A DNA stretch of 64,000 nt from assembly GCF_000519085.1 (NCBI RefSeq), contig NZ_KI912577.1, positions 2,836,632-2,900,631 of the forward strand, in the 5' to 3' direction. The stretch is from Methylobacterium sp. 10. Lineage in GTDB: Bacteria > Pseudomonadota > Alphaproteobacteria > Rhizobiales > Beijerinckiaceae. The notes beneath the pieces were generated by a model that searched no databases, was not told the origin of the DNA, and saw only the letters and a list, made by a program, of their open reading frames with translations. This document shows, piece by piece, positions 38,048 to 47,092 of the stretch (position 1 is its first letter; every line of letters starts with the position of its first letter). Made by a program: the position numbers and the translations under genes.

Positions 38048-38395
38048 TCACTCGGACCGGCGGGCGGGAGGATAGACCGTATCGAGGGCCTGCTCGGCAT
38101 TGCCCTCGGGGTCGATCAGGACGATGCGGTTGCGCGACAGACTGAAGGAGGTGGCCACCGCCACGAACCGCTTCGGGCAGGGGCCGAGACAGCCAGTGGA
38201 CACAACGCGGGTCACCCCGCCGAGGCCGCGCCTCTTCACCTCCCGCTTGAGCCTCCCCCGAATCTCGTCCTTCTTCAGGCCGACACGCTTGGTGCATTTC
38301 GCGCAGACCAGGACGATGTCGGAATAGCCGGACTTCGCCGTCCGAACGGTCGTGTCCTTCTCGTGCTTTGCCAAATCCGGGTGCCTGTTCCACAT
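38048..38395 (-). CDS. Thioredoxin-fold [2Fe-2S] ferredoxin-like protein
   Basis: Small (115 aa from the ATG at 38395) protein of the (2Fe-2S) ferredoxin domain family. The likely cluster cysteines are in LVCAKCTKRVG and STGCLGPCPKRFVAVA. The spacing C-X2-C ... C-X3-C is somewhat different from classical shethna/NuoE-type C-X10+-C sets, so cluster binding should be regarded as probable. The upstream open frame to 38485 is not needed. It follows flbD by about 90 bases on the same strand. The electron partner is unknown. Confidence 0.7.
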   Translation of the reverse strand: MWNRHPDLAKHEKDTTVRTAKSGYSDIVLVCAKCTKRVGLKKDEIRGRLKREVKRRGLGGVTRVVSTGCLGPCPKRFVAVATSFSLSRNRIVLIDPEGNAEQALDTVYPPARRSE

Positions 38396-38485
38396 CGGGC
38401 GCACCAAGGAAGGCGCCGCCGCTACACCTAACCATGAGGGGGAAGGGCGGCAACGGGGCGTGACGCCTCGCCGGCTCCACGCCAC

Positions 38486-39850
38486 TCAACCATAGGCAGC
38501 CACGGCCCTGACACTGCCGGGTTCGGCGACGCTGATGCCGGCATCGACATATTCGTTGAGCTTGTTGCGCAGGGTGCGGATCGAGATGCCGAGGATCTTG
38601 GCCGCATGGGTGCGATTGCCGAGGCAATGGTCGAGGGTGTCGAGGATGAGCTCGCATTCCACCTGCGCCACCGTCCGCCCCACGAGGCCGCGGGTGGCCG
38701 CTTCGGCCACCTGGGCGGCGCGCTCCACCGGTCCGGCGGAACGGGCGAAGGATTCGCCCTCGGGGGTCGAGATCGCGTCGGCGTCGATCTCCGCTCCCGT
38801 CGCCAGCAACACCGCCCTGTGGAGCGTGTTCTCGAGTTCGCGCACGTTCCCGCGCCACGGATTCTCGCGGATGATCGCCTGTGCCTCGCGGCTGAGAGAC
38901 CGGACCGGCACGCCGTTCACCTCAGCGTATTTCTTGGCGAAATGCGTGGCGAGTTCGAGGATGTCGGCGGGGCGCTCGCGCAGCGGCGGCAGGCGCAGGT
39001 GCACCACGTTGAGCCGGTAGAACAGATCCTCGCGGAACGTGCCCTTGCGGACCTCGTCGATGAGGTTGCGGTTGGAGGTGGCGAGCACGCGGATGTCCAC
39101 CTTCACCGGCGCGGTACCGCCGACGCGGTCGATCACCCGTTCCTGCAGGGCGCGCAGCAGCTTCGACTGCAGGCGGACATCCATCTCCGAGATTTCGTCC
39201 AGCAGCAGCGTGCCGCCATTGGCCTCCTCGAACCGGCCGATCCGGCGGGCGACGGCACCGGTGAACGCGCCCTTCTCGTGGCCGAACAGCTCGGATTCGA
39301 GGAGTGCCTCGGGGATCGCGGCGCAATTGACCGAAACGAAGGGCCGGCTCGAACGGGTCGACTTCATGTGGACGTGGCGGGCCAGCACCTCCTTGCCGGT
39401 GCCGCTCTCGCCGGTGATCAGCACGGAGGCTTCGGAACGCGCCACCTGCTCGGCGAGCTTGACCACCTTCTCCATGGAGGCGTCGCGCCAGACGAACGCG
39501 CGCCCATCCTCGGAGACCGCCTGCAGCACCGCGGCGATCAGTTCGGGATCGGGCGGCAGAGGGATGTATTCGCGGGCGCCGGCCTGGATCGCGGCCACCG
39601 CCGCCTTGGCATCGGTGGCGACGCCGCAGGCGACCACCGGGGTGCGGATGCGCTCGTCGGCGAGTGCCGACACGAGGTCGCGGATCGGCAGCGACACGTC
39701 GATCATGACGAGGTCGGCGCCCTTGGCGCGCAGGACGGCGAGACCCTGTGCCACCCCGTCCGCATGGGTCACGGCCGCGCCGCGGTTCATGGCGATCTTG
39801 GAGGCGGTGACGAGCTCGCCGCTCAAGCGTCCGATGATGAGGAGCCGCAT
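38486..39850 (-). CDS. flbD: Sigma-54-dependent flagellar regulator FlbD
   Basis: Activates class III/IV sigma-54 flagellar promoters and represses early ones in Caulobacter. 454 aa: degenerate receiver-like domain (1-118), AAA+ domain with Walker A GESGTGKE (147-154), the sigma-54 contact loop GAFTGA (194-199), Walker [11 protein letters not shown], and a Fis-type helix-turn-helix at the C-terminus ([18 protein letters not shown]). The receiver keeps an Asp (Asp51 in MIDVSLP) but lacks the paired acidic residues near the N-terminus (LLIIGRLSG), fitting FlbD, which is controlled by FliX rather than by classical phosphorylation. It is last in fliF-fliG-fliH-fliN-flbD. Confidence 0.93.
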   Translation of the reverse strand: MRLLIIGRLSGELVTASKIAMNRGAAVTHADGVAQGLAVLRAKGADLVMIDVSLPIRDLVSALADERIRTPVVACGVATDAKAAVAAIQAGAREYIPLPPDPELIAAVLQAVSEDGRAFVWRDASMEKVVKLAEQVARSEASVLITGESGTGKEVLARHVHMKSTRSSRPFVSVNCAAIPEALLESELFGHEKGAFTGAVARRIGRFEEANGGTLLLDEISEMDVRLQSKLLRALQERVIDRVGGTAPVKVDIRVLATSNRNLIDEVRKGTFREDLFYRLNVVHLRLPPLRERPADILELATHFAKKYAEVNGVPVRSLSREAQAIIRENPWRGNVRELENTLHRAVLLATGAEIDADAISTPEGESFARSAGPVERAAQVAEAATRGLVGRTVAQVECELILDTLDHCLGNRTHAAKILGISIRTLRNKLNEYVDAGISVAEPGSVRAVAAYG

Positions 39851-39902
39851 GGTCTAGTATCCTGTGAAGGTGGTGCCTCGCGCAGCAGCGCGACGGGCGG
39901 GA

Positions 39903-40247
39903 TCAGTGGTCGCTCTTGATGATCTCGGTCATCGTCACGCCGAGCCGCTCCTCGACGAGGACGACCTCGCCACGGGCGACGAGGCGGTTGTTGACGAAGA
40001 TGTCGATGGCCTCGCCGACCTTGCGGTCGAGCTCCAACACCGCGCCCGCCTGGAGCCGCAGCAGGTCGCCGATGGGCATGCGCGACGAGCCGAGCACGGC
40101 CGAGACCACCACGGGGACGTCGAAGACCTGTTCGAGGTCGGCGGCGCTCTTCGGGGTCGTGGGCGCCTCGCGGATCGATTCGGAGCCGAGTCCGTCGAAG
40201 GACGAGTCGATGCCATTGAGCTGCGGCAGGCTGAAATTATCGGACAT
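39903..40247 (-). CDS. fliN: Flagellar motor switch protein FliN
   Basis: C-ring switch component. 114 aa from ATG 40247 (a GTG directly before it is possible). A 40-residue variable N-terminus is followed by the SpoA/FliN domain: LEQVFDVPVVVSAVLGSSRM, IGDLLRLQAGAVLELDRKVGE, IFVNNRLVARGEVVLVEERLGVTMTEI. The sequence is closer to alphaproteobacterial FliN than to FliM. It lies 47 bases after fliH and 52 bases before flbD. The cytoplasmic location is inferred from the family. Confidence 0.94.
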   Translation of the reverse strand: MSDNFSLPQLNGIDSSFDGLGSESIREAPTTPKSAADLEQVFDVPVVVSAVLGSSRMPIGDLLRLQAGAVLELDRKVGEAIDIFVNNRLVARGEVVLVEERLGVTMTEIIKSDH

Positions 40248-40294
40248 CACGGGCTTTCACTGTCGCGGGCGTTGCGGGGGCGATCGTCGACGGA

Positions 40295-40888
40295 TCAGGA
40301 TTCGGGAGGATGACCGATGGCTTCGAGCACGGCGGCCTCGATACGGGCGCGGTCGCGCACGACGCCGCCATCGGCCCATTCCATCCGGGCATCGCCGGGG
40401 GCGAGATCGGGCTCGCCCAGGACGATGAGGCGCCCTTCGAAGCCGCGTTCGCGGGCGAGGCTCTTCACGAGCGTCTCGGCCTCGTCCACCAGCCTGTCGT
40501 TCACGCGCACCACCAGATGCGGCACGCCGCGCAGGTGCTGCAGGGCCGCGCGCGCCGCGTCGCCGATGGCCGCCAGGGGCTGCGTGTCGAGGGCATCGCC
40601 GGCGATGCGTCGCGCCAGGGAGACGGCGAAGGCCAGGGCCTCCTCCTCACGGGCCGCATCCCGCGCGTCGGCCTGACCGATGAGGCCGGCCGCGGCGAGG
40701 CCGACGCGGGTGAGGGCGTCGGCCATGCGGGCCTGGGCCTGGGCCTCGGCCTGGGCACGGCCTTCCTGGACGCCGCGGGCATGGGCCAGCGCCACGGCCT
40801 CGGCCAGGGCCGCCGCTTCCTTCGGCGGGACGGTCGCACCCTCGCGAGGCCGGAAATCGGTGTCGAAGAGGAACCGGCGGGCGTTCAA
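40295..40888 (-). CDS. fliH: Flagellar assembly protein FliH/FlbE-like
   Basis: Regulator of the export ATPase FliI. 197 aa. The start codon is TTG (40886-40888), overlapping the fliG stop as TTGA, with GAGGAAC about 8 bases before. Ala/Gln/Glu-rich helix (about residues 22-70, AEAQAQARMADAL) followed by a C-terminal globular part (LVVRVNDRLVDEAETLVKSL, RLIVLGEPDLAPGDARMEW), as in FliH. Caulobacter calls the corresponding gene flbE. Translational coupling to fliG is expected. Confidence 0.85.
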   Translation of the reverse strand: MNARRFLFDTDFRPREGATVPPKEAAALAEAVALAHARGVQEGRAQAEAQAQARMADALTRVGLAAAGLIGQADARDAAREEEALAFAVSLARRIAGDALDTQPLAAIGDAARAALQHLRGVPHLVVRVNDRLVDEAETLVKSLARERGFEGRLIVLGEPDLAPGDARMEWADGGVVRDRARIEAAVLEAIGHPPES

Positions 40889-41934
40889 TAGACCAGTTCC
40901 TCTTCGCCGCTGGACTTGGCGATCATGATCTCGCCCTTCTCGGCCAGTTCCTTGGCGAGCTCGGTCATCTTGGCCTGGGCCTCATCGACGTCCTTGAGGC
41001 GGATCGGGCCGAGCGAGCCCATCTCGTCGGTGATGTTCTTGGCCGCGCGGGTGGACATGTTCTTGAGGAAGAAGCTGCGCACCCGCTCGTCGGCGCCCTT
41101 GAGGGCCCGGCACAGGGTGTCGTTGTCGACCTTGCGCAGGAGGGTCTGAACGCTGCCCGCATCGAGCTTCAGCAGGTCCTCGAAGGTGAACATGAGCTGG
41201 CGGATCTTCTTGGCCGAGCCGCGATTGGCCTGGTCCAGGGCCGCGAGGAAGCGGCCTTCGGTCTGGCGGTCGAAGGCGTTGAACACGTCCGCCATCAGTT
41301 CGTGGGCGTCCCGCCGCGTGGTCTGCGCGATGGTGGAGACGAACTCCACGCGCAGGGTCTCCTCGATGTGGCGCAGGGCCTCCTTCTGCACCGTCTCCAT
41401 CCGCAGCATGCGGTTGAGGACGTCGATGGCGAAGTCCTCGGGCAGGATCGTCAGGACCTTCGCCGCGTAGTCGGGGCGAACCTTCGACAGAACCACCGAG
41501 ACCGTCTGCGGATATTCGTTGCGCAGGAACGAGGCGAGGATCTCCGGGTCGATCTGCGTCAGGCTCGCCCAGACCCGCTTGCCCGAGGCGCCCTTGATCT
41601 CCGCCATGATCGCCGAGACCTGCTCGGTGGGAAAGATCTTGAGGAGCAGCGACTCGGTCCGCTCGTAGTTGGAGGTGATGCCGCCGCCCGAGGAGAGCCG
41701 CGAGACGAAGTCCACGATCAGCCTCTCGACGGTCTCCGCCTCCAGGGATCCGAGCTGGACCATGGCGTGGGAGACCATCTTGACCTCCTCCTCGTCGAGC
41801 ATCTGCCAGATCGGCGCGCCCTCCGTCTCGCCGAGGAGAAGGAGAAGCGCAGCCGCGCGCTGCGCGCCGGTCATGGCGCTCAAGCCCGCCTTGCCGAGAT
41901 CCTGATCCGGGATGACGGTCAAACCCGAGGCCAT
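40885..41934 (-). CDS. fliG: Flagellar motor switch protein FliG
   Basis: Couples the stator to the MS ring and switches rotation. 349 aa, in range. The N-terminal domain has MTGAQRAAALLLLLGE; the middle EXXR-like FAIDVLNRMLRMETVQ region and C-terminal torque helix (GADERVRSFFLKNMSTRAA) with conserved Arg, Asp and Glu are visible. GAGGAG lies 8 bases before the ATG. It follows fliF by 55 bases and overlaps fliH by 4 bases. Confidence 0.95.
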   Translation of the reverse strand: MASGLTVIPDQDLGKAGLSAMTGAQRAAALLLLLGETEGAPIWQMLDEEEVKMVSHAMVQLGSLEAETVERLIVDFVSRLSSGGGITSNYERTESLLLKIFPTEQVSAIMAEIKGASGKRVWASLTQIDPEILASFLRNEYPQTVSVVLSKVRPDYAAKVLTILPEDFAIDVLNRMLRMETVQKEALRHIEETLRVEFVSTIAQTTRRDAHELMADVFNAFDRQTEGRFLAALDQANRGSAKKIRQLMFTFEDLLKLDAGSVQTLLRKVDNDTLCRALKGADERVRSFFLKNMSTRAAKNITDEMGSLGPIRLKDVDEAQAKMTELAKELAEKGEIMIAKSSGEEELVY

Positions 41935-41989
41935 GCCTCACTCCTCTTCGCCGTTGCCGTTGCCGCTTCGAATGCCGTCGCCGACCCGC

Positions 41990-43603
41990 TCAACTGTCGT
42001 GAATCCAGTTGCGCAGGACCTCCACCGTCTCGCTCGGGCTGCCGCGGACCATGTCCACCACCCGCTGGACGGTCTCCGCCTGCACCTTGCCGTTCAGCTG
42101 AGCGAAGTCGACGAGGCGGGCGGTGGGGTTGTCGCGAGCCGGCAGCATCGGATCGGCGCCGGGCTCGCCACCAGCCAGTGCCGGCCCCGAGACCAGGATG
42201 GCCTGGGTCGGTTCGGCGGTGAGGACGCGGCGCACGAGGGGACGGACTACGGCGAGGAGAACGATCACCGTCAGGAGAAGGAGCACCGACAGTTCGACCA
42301 TGCGCATCACGTCCTCCTTCGACGGAGCCATGAGCGACTGGATCAGCGAAGGCTCGGTGAACTCGACGGGCGCGGGCGTCTCGGCGAAACGCAGGTTGAC
42401 CACTTCGACCTGATCGCCACGGTCCTTGTCGAAGCCGATGGCGGTGCGGACCAGGGTGGCGATCCGCTCGATGTCGTTGGCCGGGCGCGGCTGATAGACG
42501 GGGCGCCCATCCGCTCCCGGGACGTAGGCGCCGTCGACGAGAACCGCCACCGACAGGCGCTTCAGGCGTCCGCCTTCCTCGATCACCGTCTTGGTGACGC
42601 GGGAGATCTCGTAATTCGTGGTCTCCTCGTCCTTCTTCGAGGAATCCTTCGAATTGGGATTCGGGTTCGTCTGGTTGGCGCCCGGCAATTCGTTTCCGAC
42701 GGTCACGGCGCCTTCGGTGCCCCCCGTGAGCGCGCTTTCGCTGCGGGTCTGCGTCGAGCGCACGACCTTGCTCTCGGGATCGAAGGTCTCCGAGCGGCTC
42801 TCTACGCGGTTCCGATCGAGTTCCGCCGTGACCTGGACCCGCGAGCGGCCCGCGCCGACGATGCCGGCCACGATCTCCTCGATCTGGGACCGCAGGCGGC
42901 GCTCGAGGCCGACCTGCTTCTCCTCCATGCCGGCGCCGGTCTCGGCCTCCGCGCCCCGTGCCCCGTCTGCCAGCAGGCGGCCGCGCTCGTCGACGATGGA
43001 GATCCGCTCGGGCTTCAGGCCCTCGACCGCGGAGGCGGCGAGATGGCGGATGGCGCGGACCTGGGACGGGTCCATGTCGCCGACGAGCTTGAGCACGATG
43101 GCCGCGCTCGGCATTTCGCGGTCGCGCTCGAACAGGCGGCGCTCGGGAATGACGAGGTGGACGCGCGCAGCCTGGACCCGGCCGATGGCCCGGATGGAGC
43201 GCGCGAGTTCGCCTTCCAGGGCGCGCAGGTGATTGACGTTCTGGACGAAGTTGGTGGACGAGAACGCATCGCCCTTGTCGAAGATCTCGTAGCCAACGCC
43301 CGTGGCGCTGGGCAGGCCTTTGCCGGCGAGGTCCATCCGTAGGCGGGGCAGGTCGGCGCGAGGCGCCATGATGGTCTGGCCGGCATCGCCGCGCGTCTCG
43401 TACTTGATGCCGCGCGCATCGAGGTCGCGGATGACGGCGCCCGAATCCTGCATCGACAGGTCGGCGAACAGGACACCCATATCGGGCTTCGACACGCGAA
43501 GGATCACGAAGGCGAAGAAGCCGATCAACGTCAGCGTCACGGCCGCCATGGCCGCGAGCCGCGCCGGTCCCAACTTCGTCACCACTTCGAGAACGGACTT
43601 CAC
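41990..43603 (-). CDS. fliF: Flagellar MS-ring protein FliF
   Basis: Forms the membrane-supramembrane ring that nucleates the basal body. 537 aa with GTG start (43601-43603). N-terminal membrane helix (LAAMAAVTLTLIGFFAFVI, about 17-35), periplasmic ring-building domains (VLFADLSMQDSGAVIRDLDA; ARVHLVIPERRLFERDRE), a flexible loop, and a second membrane helix near 430-450 (VELSVLLLLTVIVLLAVVRPL). The C-terminal segment binds FliG (VQRVVDMVRGSPSETVEVLRNWIHDS). CtrA-type boxes lie upstream at 43677-43703, the expected place for an early flagellar promoter. Confidence 0.95.
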   Translation of the reverse strand: MKSVLEVVTKLGPARLAAMAAVTLTLIGFFAFVILRVSKPDMGVLFADLSMQDSGAVIRDLDARGIKYETRGDAGQTIMAPRADLPRLRMDLAGKGLPSATGVGYEIFDKGDAFSSTNFVQNVNHLRALEGELARSIRAIGRVQAARVHLVIPERRLFERDREMPSAAIVLKLVGDMDPSQVRAIRHLAASAVEGLKPERISIVDERGRLLADGARGAEAETGAGMEEKQVGLERRLRSQIEEIVAGIVGAGRSRVQVTAELDRNRVESRSETFDPESKVVRSTQTRSESALTGGTEGAVTVGNELPGANQTNPNPNSKDSSKKDEETTNYEISRVTKTVIEEGGRLKRLSVAVLVDGAYVPGADGRPVYQPRPANDIERIATLVRTAIGFDKDRGDQVEVVNLRFAETPAPVEFTEPSLIQSLMAPSKEDVMRMVELSVLLLLTVIVLLAVVRPLVRRVLTAEPTQAILVSGPALAGGEPGADPMLPARDNPTARLVDFAQLNGKVQAETVQRVVDMVRGSPSETVEVLRNWIHDS

Positions 43604-43676
43604 GACGCGACGTACCCACCCGAACCCGAGCGACGGAAGGGCCGCGCTCGCTCGGCAAAATTTGCCCAGGTCGTGG

Positions 43677-43703
43677 TTAGCGTCCGGTTAACGATTTCCT
43701 TAA
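43677..43703 (-). promoter_or_regulatory. Candidate CtrA boxes upstream of fliF
   Basis: TTAG (43677-43680), seven bases, then TTAA (43688-43691); a further TTAA lies eight bases on (43700-43703). Read on the minus strand this is TTAA-N7-CTAA, one base from the CtrA consensus. It stands 74-100 bases before the fliF GTG, a suitable promoter position. CtrA control of fliF is known in Caulobacter; here it is inferred. Confidence 0.5.
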
Positions 43704-43757
43704 CGCAGAGAAAAACGTCGGTCGGCGGTCGCGCGTCGCGAGCCGAGCCCGAAACAG

Positions 43758-43791
43758 AAAGAACCGCGCCCCGGGGAGGGCGCGGTTCTTT
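43758..43791 (-). terminator. Hairpin terminator after sciP
   Basis: A 14-bp perfect stem (AAAGAACCGCGCCC / GGGCGCGGTTCTTT) around a 6-base loop lies 66 bases past the sciP stop, with T-rich DNA on both flanks, so it could work in both directions. It separates sciP from the fliF operon on the same strand. Confidence 0.8.
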
Positions 43792-43856
43792 TTCAAGGCG
43801 ATCGTTGCTCGAAGGAGACTTCCGGAACCAGGCCCGGATGCCGACCCTTCTCGATC

Positions 43857-44132
43857 TCAATGGCGGTAGTGCTGAATACGGGTGGTCCGCAATCCGGCCA
43901 GACCGTGCTGGTCGATGGAGAACTGCCAGCTCAGGAATTCCTCGGTGGTAAGGGTATAACGCTGGCAGGCTTCCTCAAGACTGAGAAGACCGCCGCGGAC
44001 GGCAGCGACGACTTCGGCCTTGCGGCGGATGACCCATCGTCTGGTCGTGGTCGGCGGAAGATCCGCGATCGTCAGCGGGCTTCCATCTGGCCCGATGACG
44101 TATTTGACTCTCGGGCGGCTTGGTTCGGTCAT
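43857..44132 (-). CDS. sciP: CtrA inhibitor SciP (DUF1153)
   Basis: Small helix-turn-helix protein that, in Caulobacter, binds CtrA and blocks transcription of its targets in swarmer-phase cells. 91 aa, with the near-invariant blocks KYVIGPDGSPLTIADLPP, RWVIRRKAEVVAAVRGGLLS, LEEACQRYTLTTEEFLSWQ and DQHGLAGLRTTRIQHYR. The match is strong enough for a firm name. It lies between the fliF operon and flgD-fliK. A GANTC site (44106-44110) lies near the start codon and a weak CtrA-like TTAA-N7-TGAA lies upstream at 44187-44201. Confidence 0.95.
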   Translation of the reverse strand: MTEPSRPRVKYVIGPDGSPLTIADLPPTTTRRWVIRRKAEVVAAVRGGLLSLEEACQRYTLTTEEFLSWQFSIDQHGLAGLRTTRIQHYRH

Positions 44133-44186
44133 GATACGCTCTACAACTCGACTGACCTGTCGAGCTTGGAAGCTACTTGCGCCCGC

Positions 44187-44201
44187 TTAAGATATGTTGA
44201 A
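44187..44201. promoter_or_regulatory. Weak CtrA-like box upstream of sciP
   Basis: TTAA, seven bases, TGAA: one mismatch from TTAA-N7-TTAA, 55-69 bases before the sciP start. sciP is a CtrA target in Caulobacter. A single degenerate motif is weak evidence. Confidence 0.3.
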
Positions 44202-44236
44202 GCGGATCGATTGCATCTGATTCGTTTTTTCCAGGA

Positions 44237-44917
44237 TCATGTGGACAACCCGGTTCCGATGTTCTGCACGCTCGATATCGGCAGCCGCGAAGTGCCGATC
44301 AGCAGCACCGGTTCGCTGCCGCTGAGATCGACGCCGTCGACTTTTCCGGCGACCTGCGTGTCGACACTAACCTGTGCACCAGTGGCGTCGAAGGCATCGA
44401 TCTTGATCGAGTAGCTGCCGTTTGCGGAGGTAAAACCGGAGGTGGACCGCCCGTCCCAGGCGAAAGTCTGTGCCCCGGCGGTCAGGGCTTTCGTCTGCGT
44501 CGCCACCACGTTGCCCTTGGCATCGCTGATCGTCATCGTCGCCTGTTTGGCGGCACGCGCCGGCGTCAGGGTCCAGACGGCCGAACCGTCCTTCAAGTTG
44601 GCGACGCGCCCGTCCGCCGTCACGCTCTGGCCGATGAAACCTGTTGCGGCGGCCGCGCTCGAGGCCTTCGCGTTGTTGAGGATCGAATCCAGTCGGTCGT
44701 TCGACTTCAGCTGCTGCTCGACGCCGGCATATTGCACGAGCTGCTGCGTGAACTGGTTGGTGTCCAGGGGGTCCATGGGGTTTTGGTTCTTGAGCTGCGT
44801 CGTCAGCAGGGTCAGGAACTGCTGGAAGTTGCCGGCGATCTCTTGCGAAGCGCCAGTGGCAGTCTTCGTGCTCGTGATGGCGGAGCTGCTCGAAGCTCCG
44901 GTGATGCCCGATGTCAT
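44237..44917 (-). CDS. flgD: Flagellar hook assembly protein FlgD
   Basis: Scaffold cap needed to polymerise the hook. 226 aa. The conserved N-terminal block is NFQQFLTLLTTQLKNQNPMDPLD with FTQQLVQYAGVEQQ; the rest has the FlgD Ig-like and Tudor-like parts (GSAVWTLTPARAAKQATMTI; FAWDGRSTSGFTSANGSYSI). GAGGAG is 7 bases before the ATG at 44917 and overlaps the fliK stop, so the two genes are coupled as an operon. A cytoplasm-to-outside export by the flagellar system is expected. Confidence 0.94.
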   Translation of the reverse strand: MTSGITGASSSSAITSTKTATGASQEIAGNFQQFLTLLTTQLKNQNPMDPLDTNQFTQQLVQYAGVEQQLKSNDRLDSILNNAKASSAAAATGFIGQSVTADGRVANLKDGSAVWTLTPARAAKQATMTISDAKGNVVATQTKALTAGAQTFAWDGRSTSGFTSANGSYSIKIDAFDATGAQVSVDTQVAGKVDGVDLSGSEPVLLIGTSRLPISSVQNIGTGLST

Positions 44918-44927
44918 GGCGGTCTCC

Positions 44928-47063
44928 TCAGATTCGGATGTCGATGCCGCCGGGGCCGCGCAGCATACGCAGGGGCACGGCGTCGTTCGAAAGGCGCGGG
45001 TCTTTCAGGTCGGAACCGGGCGTGCCGGGACGGCCATCCCGGCCACCCCCGCCATCCCGCTCGGCGCCGTTGCCCCCATTGGAGCCGGTGTCGCTGCGCA
45101 GGGACAGGTTGATGGCGGCATCCCCCCCATCGAAGCCGGCCTGTGACAGGGCCTGCTGCAGGTTGCCGACATCGCGCTGGAGCAGCGCCAGGGTCTCCGG
45201 CCTGTCGACCGTGAGATGCGCGGTGACGGTGCCGCTGTCCTTGTCGATGTCGAGATTCACGTCGATCCGCCCGAGATCCTTCGGATCGAGGCTGATCTCG
45301 AAACGGTTCGACCCGGCCAGCGACCGAAGCCCGATGGTCATCGGAACCGCGCCGAGGGGCACCGGCGCCGCCTGTGTCTGGGGAAGGGCGCCGGCGGGTT
45401 CGGGGGCGGGTGCGGGAATGTGGGCTGCCGGCACAGGGCTGAAGGGCGCCGCGGGGGCGGAAGGGAGATCGTCGGGGGTCACCGTCGATCCGGACGCGAG
45501 TTCGTCGAAAGCCTCGGCCGATGCGGTCTCGCGCTGGGAAGCAGCCGGGCGATCGGCGCCGGGTGCGGATACGGAGACAGGGCGACCGGAGGCAGCGTGC
45601 GAGGTGCCCGTGCCGGGTGAAGCGATTGCGCTCGCGTTCGGAGAAGCTGCGGCACCGGCCTGAATCGCCATCGCGGGTGCGTTGGCCGGAGGCGGAGGCG
45701 CGAGGAGTTCGGGCAGGTCGAGGGCAGAGATCGCCGCGGCGGCCGGGTTCCCTACCGTGCCGTTTGCCGGAACCGCCACTTCGTCGTTCCGCTCGTCGGC
45801 CGTCGTCACCGGCTCGGCGGCGACGGCCGGAGATGCGATCGCCGGAACCGGAGCGGCTGCCGCAGTCTCCTCCTGTATGGGCGAAGTTCCGCCACTCCGA
45901 GGCATCGGGACGGGAGCCTGGGTTGTCCGTTGCAACGTCGGCCCTGACGGCGTTCCGGCGGCTCGGGCCGATTCAGGGCTCTCAGATCCTCCCTGCACGG
46001 AAGTGGTGGTCGATGTTCCGGCGCCATCGGTCATCGGCAAGACTGCCTTGCCGGCTTGCTGCTGCATCTGGGACAGCGCTCCGGAGCGGATCGGGGAGGG
46101 AGCGGACGTCGCCTTCGCATCCTGCTTGGACAGCGTGGCCTCTGTGCCTGCCCTTTCGGCCATGGCAACGAAAGCCTGACGCATCGGCTGCTGAGGGAAG
46201 CCCGGCGTAGCGGCGGCGCCTCCCAGAGCGCCCGCCATCGATGAGTCTCGGCCCTGTCGCGGCATGGGGGGCTGCATGTCGGTGCCGGTCGTCGCCGAAG
46301 CGAAAGCCCGGCCCGGCTCTTGGGGCGACAGGGCGACCTGCGACCCGCCGCCTTCCGCCAATGGGGTGAGAGAGGGAGCGTTACGTTGCACCGGCAAACC
46401 TGCAAGAGGCGCGGCGTCTGTCAGGCTCGCTGAGGAATCGCGATCTTCCTCCCGACTGGATGAGACCTGCGGTGTCCGAGCGCCCTCGGATACCGGCATG
46501 GGGGCGCCAATGGCCTGCTGCTGGGGCAACCACGGCGAGGTCCCGGGGTCTGCCTCGTCCGGCGGCGTCGCCTGATCCTCGTCCCTTCGGGCTCGCAGCG
46601 ACCGTGTCTCACCCACGTCCCCGATCTGCCCTGAAACCGAATCCCGCTCCCGCAATGCCGCCTCGGCCGAGACCACTCCTCCGGCATCGACCAATACGAG
46701 CCCATCATAAGCCGTCCGCTGCGAAGGCGCCGCAGGACCTGTGGCATCGCCCTTCGATTGCAGAGACGACGGGATCCTCGTCGCGCCCAGCCGGACGATG
46801 GCGGACACCGGCAAGGACGGTTTTACGATCGGCGAAGCCAGCGACGTCGCGACGACGGTCTTGGCCGCTCCACGCTCGCGAATGGCCGTCTTCGGCTCCA
46901 CGGCTCCGCGTGAGGCCGGCATCGGAGACGGGGCCGGCTCGCCTACGGGGATGCTGAAACGTTCGAGGCCCGCCGCATCGGTGGCAAGAATCGTGGCGGG
47001 ACGCGCGGCGATCGCGCTCGCGAGCCGCACCGCCTGGTCTCCGTTGATCGACGTGGTGGCCAT
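44928..47063 (-). CDS. fliK: Flagellar hook-length control protein FliK
   Basis: Secreted ruler/switch that ends hook growth. 711 aa from ATG 47063 with AGGAG 10 bases upstream. The first roughly 550 residues are low-complexity, rich in Ala, Pro, Ser, Gly, Thr and Gln, as in many FliK proteins. The C-terminal switch domain is conserved: NRFEISLDPKDLGRIDVNLD, TVTAHLTVDRPETLALLQRD, LQQALSQAGFDGGDAAINLS. It is longer than E. coli FliK (about 400 aa). It is the first gene of fliK-flgD, 30-45 bases after a sigma-54-type promoter. Confidence 0.88.
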   Translation of the reverse strand: MATTSINGDQAVRLASAIAARPATILATDAAGLERFSIPVGEPAPSPMPASRGAVEPKTAIRERGAAKTVVATSLASPIVKPSLPVSAIVRLGATRIPSSLQSKGDATGPAAPSQRTAYDGLVLVDAGGVVSAEAALRERDSVSGQIGDVGETRSLRARRDEDQATPPDEADPGTSPWLPQQQAIGAPMPVSEGARTPQVSSSREEDRDSSASLTDAAPLAGLPVQRNAPSLTPLAEGGGSQVALSPQEPGRAFASATTGTDMQPPMPRQGRDSSMAGALGGAAATPGFPQQPMRQAFVAMAERAGTEATLSKQDAKATSAPSPIRSGALSQMQQQAGKAVLPMTDGAGTSTTTSVQGGSESPESARAAGTPSGPTLQRTTQAPVPMPRSGGTSPIQEETAAAAPVPAIASPAVAAEPVTTADERNDEVAVPANGTVGNPAAAAISALDLPELLAPPPPANAPAMAIQAGAAASPNASAIASPGTGTSHAASGRPVSVSAPGADRPAASQRETASAEAFDELASGSTVTPDDLPSAPAAPFSPVPAAHIPAPAPEPAGALPQTQAAPVPLGAVPMTIGLRSLAGSNRFEISLDPKDLGRIDVNLDIDKDSGTVTAHLTVDRPETLALLQRDVGNLQQALSQAGFDGGDAAINLSLRSDTGSNGGNGAERDGGGGRDGRPGTPGSDLKDPRLSNDAVPLRMLRGPGGIDIRI

Positions 47064-47092
47064 TCGGCGCAATCTCCTCGCCCTCCCACAGC

